Shown piece by piece: positions 57,382 through 64,000 of a stretch of 64,000 nt of DNA (the stretch's first letter is position 1; every line of letters begins with the position of its first letter). The stretch is from NCBI RefSeq assembly GCF_040675855.1, contig NZ_JBEGIK010000001.1:2852001-2916000 (forward strand), read 5' to 3'. The position numbers and the translations under genes are program-made. The DNA comes from Microbacterium sp. LWH3-1.2 (GTDB lineage Bacteria > Actinomycetota > Actinomycetes > Actinomycetales > Microbacteriaceae). Under the pieces are notes generated by a model. The model was not told where the DNA came from, did not search any database, and was given only the letters and a program-made list of their open reading frames with translations.

Positions 57382-58944
57382 TCAGCCGCGGCCGAGCATC
57401 TTCTGCAGCTCGGCCAGGTCGGCCTCGGTGGGCGCACCCTTCGCGCCGCCGCCGAGACCGAAGCCGGAACCGGTGGGCGCCTCGGCGGCCTGAGCTGCGA
57501 TGCCGGCGTTCTCAGCAGCCCGCTTGGCCGGGTTGCCCGAGCGCGAGCCCTTGGTCTTCTGCTGCTTGCCACGCTTGGACGACGAGCCCGGGCGCCCTGC
57601 ACCCGGAACCGGACCCATGCCAGGGATGTTCGGCACGCCGCCGCGGGCGACGGTCTTCATCATCTTCGCGGCCTGGTCGAACCGCTGCACGAGCTGGTTG
57701 ACGTCGGTCACGGTCATACCGGAGCCGCGCGCGATGCGCAGGCGGCGGGAGCCGTTGAGGAGCTTCGTGTTGCGCCGCTCGGCCGGGGTCATCGAACGGA
57801 TGATCGCCTCGGTGCGGTCGATCTCGCGCTCGTCGAAGTCGTCGAGCTGCTGCTTCATCTGCCCCATGCCCGGCAGCATCCCGAGCATCTTCTTCATCGA
57901 GCCCATCTTGCGCATCTGCTGCATCTGCTCGAGGAAGTCCTCGAGCGTGAACTGCTCGGTCGCGAGCTTCTCGGCGACCTTGAGCGCCTCGGCCTCGTCG
58001 AACGCCTGCTGCGCCTGCTCGATGAGGGTGAGGATGTCACCGAGGTCGAGGATGCGCGACGCCATGCGGTCGGGGTGGAACGCCTCGAGGTCGTCGAGAC
58101 CCTCGCCCGTCGACGCGAAGATGATCGGACGCCCGGTCACCGACGCGACCGACAGCGCGGCGCCACCGCGCGCGTCGCCGTCGAGCTTGGAGAGCACGAC
58201 GCCGGTGAAGTCGACGCCGTCCTGGAAGGCCTTCGCCGTGTTGACGGCATCCTGACCGATCATCGCGTCGATGACGAACAGCACCTCGTCGGGATCGGTC
58301 GCCTTGCGGATGTCGGCGGCCTGCTTCATGAGCTCGGCGTCGACGCCGAGACGGCCGGCGGTGTCGATGATGACGATGTCGTGCTGCTGGCGGCGAGCGA
58401 CCTCGACACCGTCCCTCGCGACCTTGACCGGGTCGCCGACGCCGTTGCCCGGCTCGGGCGCGTAGATCGCGGCGCCCGCGCGCTGGGCGACGACCTGCAG
58501 CTGGTTGACGGCGTTCGGGCGCTGAAGGTCGGCGGCGATGAGGAGCGGCGTGTGGCCGTCCTTCTCGAGCATCTTCGCCAGCTTCCCGGCGAACGTCGTC
58601 TTGCCCGAACCCTGAAGGCCGGCGAGCATGATCACCGTCGGCGGGTTCTTCGCGAACTGCAGCCGGCGCTGCTCGCCGCCGAGGATCGCGATGAGCTCCT
58701 CGTTGACGATCTGCACGACCTGCTGCGCAGGGTTCAGCGCCTTGTTGACCTCGTCGCCGAGGGCGCGCTCGCGCACCTTGCCGGTGAACTCCTTGACGAC
58801 GGGCAGCGCCACGTCGGCGTCGAGCAGGGCTCGCCGGATCTCGCGGACCGTGCCGTCGACGTCCGCGGGCGTGAGCTTGCCCTTGGTGCGGAGGTTGCGG
58901 AAGGTCTCGGTGAGCCGGTCGGAGAGAGTGCCGAAAGTCGCCAT
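57382..58944 (-). CDS. ffh: Signal recognition particle protein Ffh
   Basis: GTPase that binds signal sequences and 4.5S RNA and targets ribosomes to FtsY. 520 residues. N domain (SDRLTETFRNLRTKGKLT), G domain with MLAGLQGSGKTTFAGKLA, IIDTAGRLGVD and LSKLDGDARGGAAL, then the Met-rich M domain (EQMQQMRKMGSMKKMLGMLPGMGQMKQQL and GSGMTVTDVNQLVQRF). C-terminal tail is Gly/Ala/Lys-rich and includes GKQQKTKGSRSGN. TAGAAT nine bases before the ATG and GGGGGA between them. Confidence 0.96.
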   Translation of the reverse strand: MATFGTLSDRLTETFRNLRTKGKLTPADVDGTVREIRRALLDADVALPVVKEFTGKVRERALGDEVNKALNPAQQVVQIVNEELIAILGGEQRRLQFAKNPPTVIMLAGLQGSGKTTFAGKLAKMLEKDGHTPLLIAADLQRPNAVNQLQVVAQRAGAAIYAPEPGNGVGDPVKVARDGVEVARRQQHDIVIIDTAGRLGVDAELMKQAADIRKATDPDEVLFVIDAMIGQDAVNTAKAFQDGVDFTGVVLSKLDGDARGGAALSVASVTGRPIIFASTGEGLDDLEAFHPDRMASRILDLGDILTLIEQAQQAFDEAEALKVAEKLATEQFTLEDFLEQMQQMRKMGSMKKMLGMLPGMGQMKQQLDDFDEREIDRTEAIIRSMTPAERRNTKLLNGSRRLRIARGSGMTVTDVNQLVQRFDQAAKMMKTVARGGVPNIPGMGPVPGAGRPGSSSKRGKQQKTKGSRSGNPAKRAAENAGIAAQAAEAPTGSGFGLGGGAKGAPTEADLAELQKMLGRG

Positions 58945-58953
58945 GATCCCCCG

Positions 58954-58959
58954 ATTCTA
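58954..58959 (-). promoter_or_regulatory. -10 box of ffh
   Basis: TAGAAT on the minus strand, nine bases before the ATG at 58944. Close to consensus; the leader would be only a few bases. Confidence 0.5.
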
Positions 58960-59002
58960 CGGGAGCGCATTGCATGCTTCGCCGTGCGCTCCCGCCGTGA
59001 TT

Positions 59003-61072
59003 TCACGCGCGGGCGCCCTCCGGCGCACGCTCGTAGCCGTAGGGCGTGAGCGTCAGCTCCGCCTGACCGCCCGTGAGTGCGCGCAGGTCGAGCACGTAGC
59101 GCGCGAGCTCCGCGTCAGGGACGGTGGCCATGACGCGGGTGCGTCCATCCGCGTCCGTTTCCGTCCCGACCACCCGGCCGCGCCTTCCCGACAGGTCCGT
59201 CAGCACCTGCCCCTGACCTGCGGCCGGCACGGTCACGACGACGGTGGACACCGGTTCGAGCAGCACGGCGCCGGCTTGCGCGAGCGCGGTCTTGACCCCC
59301 ATCGCCGCGGCCGTGCGGAAGGCCATCTCCGACGAGTCGACCGAGTGCGACTTGCCGTCGAAGAGCTCGACACGTACGTCGACGACAGGATGCCCGAGGG
59401 TCCCCCCGGCCGCGAGGGCGTCGCGCACGCCCTTCTCGACGGCGGGGATGTACGAGCGCGGCACGGCGCCGCCGACGACGGAGTCGACGAACTCGAAGCC
59501 CCCACCTGGAGGAAGCGGGGCGACCCTCAGCATGACCACGGCGAACTGCCCGTGTCCGCCCGACTGCTTCTTGAGTTTCCCCTCCGCCGCCGCCCCGTGC
59601 GCGATCGTCTCGCGGTAAGCGACGGGCGCCGGGCCGGTCGTGACGTGCACGCCGAGCACGCGAGCAAGCCGCTCGACGGCGACCGCCACGTGCGTGTCGC
59701 CGAGACCGCGGAGGATCGTGTCGGGGCCCGCGCGATCCACGACGAGCGTCGGGTCCTCGGCGAGGAGGCGGCCGAGCGCCGTCGTGAGCTTCGTGTCGTC
59801 GGACTGCGACACCGGCTGCAGGCTCATCGCGAACACGGGCGGCCGAGAGGGCAGTCGCGCAGGACGGGCATTCGTCTGCGTCCGACTCCACAGCAGCGAG
59901 CCCGACGGCGTGCCGGCGAGCTTGGCGACGGCGCCGATCTCGCCGGCGCGCAGCGCGTCGACCGGCAGGTGGTCGGCGCCCCGCAGCCGGAACAGCCCCG
60001 GCATCCGCTCCTCGACGCCTGTCGTCGCGTTGCGCAGGCGATCGCCGGGGCGTAGGACCCCGGACAGCACCTTCAGCATCGCGATCTGCCCCACGAACGG
60101 GTCGGCCACGGTGCGGAACACGTGCACCAGCTTGTCGCCCGCGGGGTCGGGAGCGACGTCGTGCTCGCTGCCTCCTCCACCGTCCGAATCCACGCCGAGC
60201 ACGATGCGAGTGTCATGGTCCGCCACGGCGGGTGCGAGCTCGCACACGAGATCCAGAACGCGGTCGACTCCTGCCCCCGTCGTCGCGGAGCACACCACGA
60301 CCGGCACGCCCTCGCCGGCGGCGACGGTGCGCGCGAGGGTGCGCCCGAGTTCGGCCGGCGGCGGTTCGCGCCCCTCGAGGTACGCCTCGAGCTGCTCGTC
60401 GTCGCGCGACACGATCTCCTCGGTGACCGCCTGGTGCAGACGGTGCTCCTCCTCGGCGAGGTCGGCCGGCACGGGCTCTTCGTGGTGGCCGCCGTCGGCG
60501 TCGTAGAGCACGGCCTGCTCGCTCAGCACGTCGGCGATGCCGTGGAAGGACTGGGCCTCTCCCACCGGCAGTTCGAGCGCCCAGATGCGGTCTCCGAATT
60601 CCTCGCGGAGCTGATCGAGCACGGCGCGGAACGACGCACGCGCGCGGTCCTCCTGTGTCACGACGACGACGCGCGCGACGCCGGCGGCCTCCGCAGCGGA
60701 CCAAGCGGCGCGGGCGCCCGCCGTCACGCCGTCGATGGCGCTGACCACGAGCACCGCCACATCCGCCACCGCGAGCGCCGCATCGACGGCGCCCACGAAA
60801 TCCGGGTGCCCCGGCGTGTCCATGAGCGTGACGCCATAGTCCGCGTCGTCGGCACGCCATGACAGCCACGCCGGCGACAGTCCGAGCGTGGTGTGGCGAG
60901 CGATCTCCTCGGGTTCGTGATCGCACACGGTGGTCCCCTGCTCGATCGAGCCCCGCCGGGAGATCGCCCCGGCGCGGTGGAGCAGCGCCTCGGCCAGCAT
61001 CGTCTTCCCCGATCCCGTCGCTCCGATGAGGGCGACGGAGCAGTGCAAGGAGAGTGCGGATGCCGATTCCAC
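59003..61072 (-). CDS. Elongation factor G-like translational GTPase (EF-G2/FusA2 type)
   Basis: 689 residues from GTG 61072, chosen because GGGAGGT lies five bases upstream; an earlier in-frame GTG at 61114 has no such site. G domain: LIGATGSGKTMLAEALL (P-loop), LMDTPGHPDFVGAVD (G3), VVVTQEDRARAS where the usual NKxD/TKxD is TQED. Then EF-G domain II (FVGQIAMLKVLSGVLRPGD), domain III, domain IV with KLKKQSGGHGQFAVVMLRVAPL and domain V (ELTLTPYGYERAP). A paralogue of canonical EF-G whose role in actinobacteria is unclear; Mycobacterium FusA2 is related. Not a tetracycline-resistance protein as far as motifs show. Confidence 0.88.
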   Translation of the reverse strand: MESASALSLHCSVALIGATGSGKTMLAEALLHRAGAISRRGSIEQGTTVCDHEPEEIARHTTLGLSPAWLSWRADDADYGVTLMDTPGHPDFVGAVDAALAVADVAVLVVSAIDGVTAGARAAWSAAEAAGVARVVVVTQEDRARASFRAVLDQLREEFGDRIWALELPVGEAQSFHGIADVLSEQAVLYDADGGHHEEPVPADLAEEEHRLHQAVTEEIVSRDDEQLEAYLEGREPPPAELGRTLARTVAAGEGVPVVVCSATTGAGVDRVLDLVCELAPAVADHDTRIVLGVDSDGGGGSEHDVAPDPAGDKLVHVFRTVADPFVGQIAMLKVLSGVLRPGDRLRNATTGVEERMPGLFRLRGADHLPVDALRAGEIGAVAKLAGTPSGSLLWSRTQTNARPARLPSRPPVFAMSLQPVSQSDDTKLTTALGRLLAEDPTLVVDRAGPDTILRGLGDTHVAVAVERLARVLGVHVTTGPAPVAYRETIAHGAAAEGKLKKQSGGHGQFAVVMLRVAPLPPGGGFEFVDSVVGGAVPRSYIPAVEKGVRDALAAGGTLGHPVVDVRVELFDGKSHSVDSSEMAFRTAAAMGVKTALAQAGAVLLEPVSTVVVTVPAAGQGQVLTDLSGRRGRVVGTETDADGRTRVMATVPDAELARYVLDLRALTGGQAELTLTPYGYERAPEGARA

Positions 61073-61171
61073 GGTGACCTCCCACGACGATGTGCGCTGG
61101 GCACCATCGTGCACCGTCTCGGAGGCCGCTGCCAGAGGCGTCCGGCGGAACGGCGTCGAGCGCGTCGGACG

Positions 61172-62167
61172 TCAGTCCTCGGGCCCGAGCTCCTGGAAGA
61201 GCGTCAGCTGCAGGCCGGCGGGGCCGCGGAGGCGCGCGTTGATGGAACGCCAGGGGGTTTCACGAGCGGATGCCTCGATCTCGGCGCCCGCGTTCGCCAG
61301 CCGCGCTGTGGCACTCGTCGTATCGGCCACCTCGAGGGCCAGGCGGATCCGGTCGCTCGGCGAATCGCCGTCGGTCTCGACGCGGTCGATGAACTCGACC
61401 TGCGCCGGATTGGCGATCTCGAGGGTCGCGCGGCCGGCCGCGAGAATCGCGACGCGGGCGCCGCCATCCGCCTCGTACGCCTCGACCTGAGGCATCCCGA
61501 CGACGTCGCGATAGAACGCGAGGGTCTGCTCGAAGGCGGCAGCCTGCACCACGACCCGGAGCTGGGCGACCTCCGCCATCGGGGGCGCGGACCACACCGG
61601 CGCGGCCGCATCGGCGGCGAGGGAGAGGAAGCGCGCCAGCGAAGTACGACCGGCCCCGTCGTGGGCCCACGCCTCGATGGCGGCGAGGACCGCTCCACCC
61701 CACGCCGCTCCCGCGACCTCCGCACGCACGCGGTCGGCGCCGCCGCCCAGAAGGCGGCCGGCGACCGCTCGCGCCACCCGCGCACGCCGCAGCGCGGCAT
61801 CGCGCTCGTACTCCGTCTCGAGACTCATCGCGGTCGCGTTGACGATGCCCAGCGCGAGGCTGTCGGGGGCGAAGGAATCGGCGATCGCCAGCGTCGCGGC
61901 GCGCACGGAGGCGGCCGCATCCTTCCCATCCGGTTCTTCGAGCCGGTGCTCGAAGGCCGCGAGCCTCTCGTCGAGTCCCGCCCAGAGCACGTCGGATTTG
62001 GACGAGAAGTAATTGAAGAAGCTCGATCGGCTGACTCCGGCACGCCGGGCGATGTCGACGATCGACGTCTGCTCGTACCCCTGCTCGAGGAAGAGCTCGC
62101 AGGCGGCCTCGGCGATCGTCTCTCGCGACGACGCCTTGGGGCGTCCGGCGCGCGGCTCGGTGGACAT
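61172..62167 (-). CDS. TetR-family regulator fused to a VOC (glyoxalase-like) domain
   Basis: 331 residues in one frame. Residues 10-56: TetR helix-turn-helix ([41 protein letters not shown] in overlapping pieces). Residues 60-190: TetR ligand/dimer domain. Residues 197-326: VOC domain ([74 protein letters not shown]). The VOC part resembles antibiotic/aldehyde-binding dioxygenase-superfamily proteins. A sensor with an extra ligand pocket is the simplest reading. No ribosome-binding site precedes the internal Met197, so a fusion is favoured over two genes. ATG 62167 has TAGGGT six bases upstream. Divergent from lipB. Confidence 0.88.
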   Translation of the reverse strand: MSTEPRAGRPKASSRETIAEAACELFLEQGYEQTSIVDIARRAGVSRSSFFNYFSSKSDVLWAGLDERLAAFEHRLEEPDGKDAAASVRAATLAIADSFAPDSLALGIVNATAMSLETEYERDAALRRARVARAVAGRLLGGGADRVRAEVAGAAWGGAVLAAIEAWAHDGAGRTSLARFLSLAADAAAPVWSAPPMAEVAQLRVVVQAAAFEQTLAFYRDVVGMPQVEAYEADGGARVAILAAGRATLEIANPAQVEFIDRVETDGDSPSDRIRLALEVADTTSATARLANAGAEIEASARETPWRSINARLRGPAGLQLTLFQELGPED

Positions 62168-62173
62168 GAGCCC

Positions 62174-62179
62174 ACCCTA
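62174..62179 (-). promoter_or_regulatory. -10 box of the TetR-VOC gene, leaderless type
   Basis: TAGGGT on the minus strand, six bases (GGGCTC), then ATG at 62167. Lies about 65 bases from the palindrome in the lipB promoter. Confidence 0.55.
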
Positions 62180-62243
62180 TTGGCCGCCTTCCGCACGCGC
62201 CCCGGCGATGCCGCGCGTACGACATCCTCACCCGTTGCGGATG

Positions 62244-62267
62244 TATTGTTGGACGCGATCCAGCAAT
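62244..62267 (+). promoter_or_regulatory. lipB promoter overlapped by a TetR-type palindrome
   Basis: A TATTGT -10 box (62244-62249) is overlapped by an inverted repeat: ATTGTTGGA (62245-62253), spacer CGCGA, TCCAGCAAT (62259-62267), 8 of 9 positions symmetric. Size and symmetry fit an operator for the divergently encoded TetR-VOC regulator. Binding would block the predicted lipB start near 62256. Confidence 0.6.
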
Positions 62268-62288
62268 CGCCACGAGCGAAGGAGCACG

Positions 62289-62927
62289 ATGCTCGACATC
62301 CAGACCGTCGGCCTGTCCCCCGACTACGTGCCGTATCTCGACGGATGGGCACTGCAGCGCAGCATCCACGCAGACGTCGTCGCGGGGACCCGCCCCGACA
62401 CACTCCTGCTGCTCGAACACGAGCCGGTGTACACGGCAGGCGCGCGCACCGCCCGCCATGAGCGGCCCACCGACGGCACGCCCGTGGTCGACGTCGACCG
62501 GGGCGGCAAGATCACATGGCACGGACCCGGCCAGCTGGTCGGGTACCCGATTTTCCGCCTCGCCGAGCCAGTCGACGTGATCGCGCACGTGCGCCGCCTC
62601 GAGCAGCTCCTGATCGACGCACTGCACGAGTTCGACGTCGACGGGTACCGCGTCGAGGGCCGCAGCGGCGTGTGGGTTCGACGACCGCTCGGCGAGGACA
62701 AAGTGGCGGCCATCGGGGTGCGCGTGCAGCGCGGCGTCACGATGCACGGCTTCGCGCTGAACTGCGACAACACGCTGGCCGGCTTCCGAGGGATCATCCC
62801 GTGCGGGATCACGGATGCCGGGGTCACGACCGTGAGCGAGATCGCCGGCGCCGACATCTCCCCCAGCGACGTGATCGACACCGTCTCGCGGGTTTTCGCC
62901 GACGACTTCGCGGGGGTGGCGGCATGA
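62289..62927 (+). CDS. lipB: Octanoyltransferase LipB
   Basis: Moves octanoyl from acyl carrier protein to the lipoyl domains of 2-oxoacid dehydrogenases. 212 residues from ATG 62289 with AAGGAG upstream. Motifs: [34 protein letters not shown] and the catalytic Lys/Cys region [22 protein letters not shown]. Overlaps lipA by four bases (ATGA). Confidence 0.96.
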   Translation: MLDIQTVGLSPDYVPYLDGWALQRSIHADVVAGTRPDTLLLLEHEPVYTAGARTARHERPTDGTPVVDVDRGGKITWHGPGQLVGYPIFRLAEPVDVIAHVRRLEQLLIDALHEFDVDGYRVEGRSGVWVRRPLGEDKVAAIGVRVQRGVTMHGFALNCDNTLAGFRGIIPCGITDAGVTTVSEIAGADISPSDVIDTVSRVFADDFAGVAA

Positions 62928-63955
62928 GCGCCTGTGGCACGCCGGCTGCGGCATCCGCGCCGTCCTCCACTCCCGACGGCCGCAAGCTCCTGCGTCTGGA
63001 GGTCCGCAACGCGCAGACCCCGATCGAGCGCAAGCCCGAGTGGATCAAGACGAGGGCCAAGATGGGGCCTGAGTACCAGGCGCTGCAGTCGCTCGTGAAG
63101 ACGGAGGAGCTGCACACCGTCTGCCAGGAGGCCGGCTGCCCCAACATCTACGAGTGCTGGGAGGACCGCGAGGCCACGTTCCTGATCGGCGGCTCGCAAT
63201 GCACGCGCCGCTGCGACTTCTGCCAGATCGACACCGGCAAGCCCGCCGACTACGACACCGACGAGCCACGCCGTGTCGCCGAGAGCGTCGTGCGCATGAA
63301 CCTCCGCTACGCCACCGTCACGGGGGTCGCGCGCGACGACCTGGCCGACGGCGGAGCGTGGCTGCACGCCGAGACCGTGCGGGCGATCCACGCGGCGAAC
63401 CCGAACACCGGTGTCGAGATCCTCGCGACGGACTTCAACGGAGACCCGGCGCTGCTCGGCGAGGTGTTCGACAGCCGCCCCGAGGTCTTCGCCCACAACG
63501 TGGAGACAGTGCCGCGCATCTTCAAGCGCATCCGCCCCGCGTTCCGCTATGAGCGCTCGCTCGACGTCCTGACGCAGGCGCGTGACGCCGGGCTCATCAC
63601 CAAGTCGAACCTCATCCTCGGCATGGGCGAGGAGCCGGAGGAGGTCGTGCAGGCGCTCGAGGATCTGCACGGGGCCGGCACCGACATCATCACCATCACG
63701 CAGTACCTGCGCCCCTCGCCGCGGCACCTTCCGGTGGCTCGCTGGGTGAAGCCGCAGGAGTTCGTCGAGTTCAAGGAGGCGGCCGAGCGGATCGGGTTCC
63801 TCGGTGTGCTGGCCGGCCCGCTCGTGCGCTCGTCGTACCGCGCCGGGCGCCTGTGGGCGCAGTCGATGATCTCGAAGGGGCGGGAGATCCCGCCGCACCT
63901 GGCGCACATCGCCGAGGACGTGCACGTCGAACGCGGGTTCGCCCAGGCGGTCTGA
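62924..63955 (+). CDS. lipA: Lipoyl synthase LipA
   Basis: Radical-SAM enzyme inserting two sulfurs into octanoyl groups on lipoyl domains. 343 residues. Auxiliary [4Fe-4S] cysteines in [12 protein letters not shown], radical-SAM cluster [22 protein letters not shown], and the C-terminal RSSYRAG that supplies the Ser ligand. A Ser/Ala/Thr-rich N-terminus of about 18 residues. ATG overlaps the lipB stop. Second gene of lipBA. Confidence 0.97.
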   Translation: MSACGTPAAASAPSSTPDGRKLLRLEVRNAQTPIERKPEWIKTRAKMGPEYQALQSLVKTEELHTVCQEAGCPNIYECWEDREATFLIGGSQCTRRCDFCQIDTGKPADYDTDEPRRVAESVVRMNLRYATVTGVARDDLADGGAWLHAETVRAIHAANPNTGVEILATDFNGDPALLGEVFDSRPEVFAHNVETVPRIFKRIRPAFRYERSLDVLTQARDAGLITKSNLILGMGEEPEEVVQALEDLHGAGTDIITITQYLRPSPRHLPVARWVKPQEFVEFKEAAERIGFLGVLAGPLVRSSYRAGRLWAQSMISKGREIPPHLAHIAEDVHVERGFAQAV

Positions 63956-63966
63956 ACCCGAGGACG

Positions 63967-64000
63967 CTAGTCGGCGCTCGTCACCGACAGCACGCCACCG
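63967..64000 (-). CDS. C-terminal tail of an unidentified gene, cut by the right edge
   Basis: On the minus strand a frame ends GGVLSVTSAD followed by TAG at 63967-63969, 11 bases from the lipA stop. Only about ten codons are in the window, so neither coding status nor family can be judged. Convergent with lipA. Confidence 0.3.
   Translation of the reverse strand, partial: GGVLSVTSAD

Noticed and set aside
59003..61072. Ribosomal protection (TetM-like) resistance protein
   Set aside because: Domain pattern and C-terminus fit EF-G2; no feature specific to Tet proteins was seen.
61073..61114. Longer start of the EF-G paralogue at GTG 61114
   Set aside because: No ribosome-binding sequence there; GGGAGGT lies directly before GTG 61072.

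Overview
The window is high-GC DNA coding densely on both strands, with many GTG and a few TTG starts, mostly short gaps and many 1-4 base stop/start overlaps. Gene content and order (gatCAB, ligA, mnmA; pyrH-frr-cdsA; rpsB-tsf; comM-dprA-xerC; rplS-lepB-rnhB; rpsP-KH-rimM; ffh; lipBA) point to the chromosome of an actinobacterium, most likely Microbacteriaceae (Microbacterium-like). That placement is an inference from recognised proteins and gene order. I see no rRNA, tRNA, CRISPR array, insertion sequence or prophage.

Layout. 1-10.1 kb: gatB (cut by the left edge), gatA, gatC, an acyl-CoA ligase, a YciI-like protein, ligA, mnmA and a cysteine desulfurase. 10.2-16.6 kb: an alpha-glucan cluster glgX-glgE-glgB. 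16.7-23.2 kb: thioredoxin-like YbbN, an unusual three-segment membrane protein with an internal lipobox, a PerM-type permease, a hydrolase, a small CxxC protein, a cell-wall hydrolase and a DivIVA-module protein. 23.2-35.5 kb: cdsA, frr, pyrH, tsf, rpsB, an M23 peptidase, xerC, dprA, comM, yraN, DUF2469, rnhB, lepB, rplS and a small membrane protein. 35.6-42.7 kb: map, then treZ-treY-glgX, a maltooligosyl-trehalose route. 42.9-54.5 kb: nitrate/nitrite assimilation (nirB-nirD-cobA-nnaR, narK, and a nitrate reductase fused to a flavoprotein reductase) with trmD stranded inside it. 54.6-58.9 kb: rimM, KH protein, rpsP, a YbdK-type ligase, ffh. 59-64 kb: an EF-G paralogue, a TetR-VOC fusion regulator, lipB, lipA and the tail of an unidentified gene.

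How it fits together. The usual order rpsP-KH-rimM-trmD-rplS-lepB-rnhB is preserved in sequence and strand, but is opened between rimM and trmD by nitrate genes and between trmD and rplS by nitrite and trehalose genes plus map. trmD has its own start-proximal -10 box. Nitrate uptake (NarK), nitrate reduction (NasC fusion), nitrite reduction (NirBD), the sirohaem methyltransferase and a HemD-like regulator (NnaR type) form one functional module. GlnR-like sites of the form GTnAC-n6-GAAAC lie before the nitrate reductase and in the trmD-narK gap, and nirB and narK share the arrangement GAAACAC-N8-TAnCGT.

A recurring signal is a TAnnnT hexamer exactly 6 or 7 bases before the start codon (gatC, acyl-CoA ligase, ligA, mnmA, glgX, glgE, a membrane protein, trmD, the TetR-VOC gene). 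This indicates leaderless transcription and was used to choose starts. Other candidate novelties are the TetR-VOC fusion with a palindrome overlapping the lipB promoter, the membrane protein with an internal lipobox, and an EF-G paralogue with an altered guanine-recognition motif.
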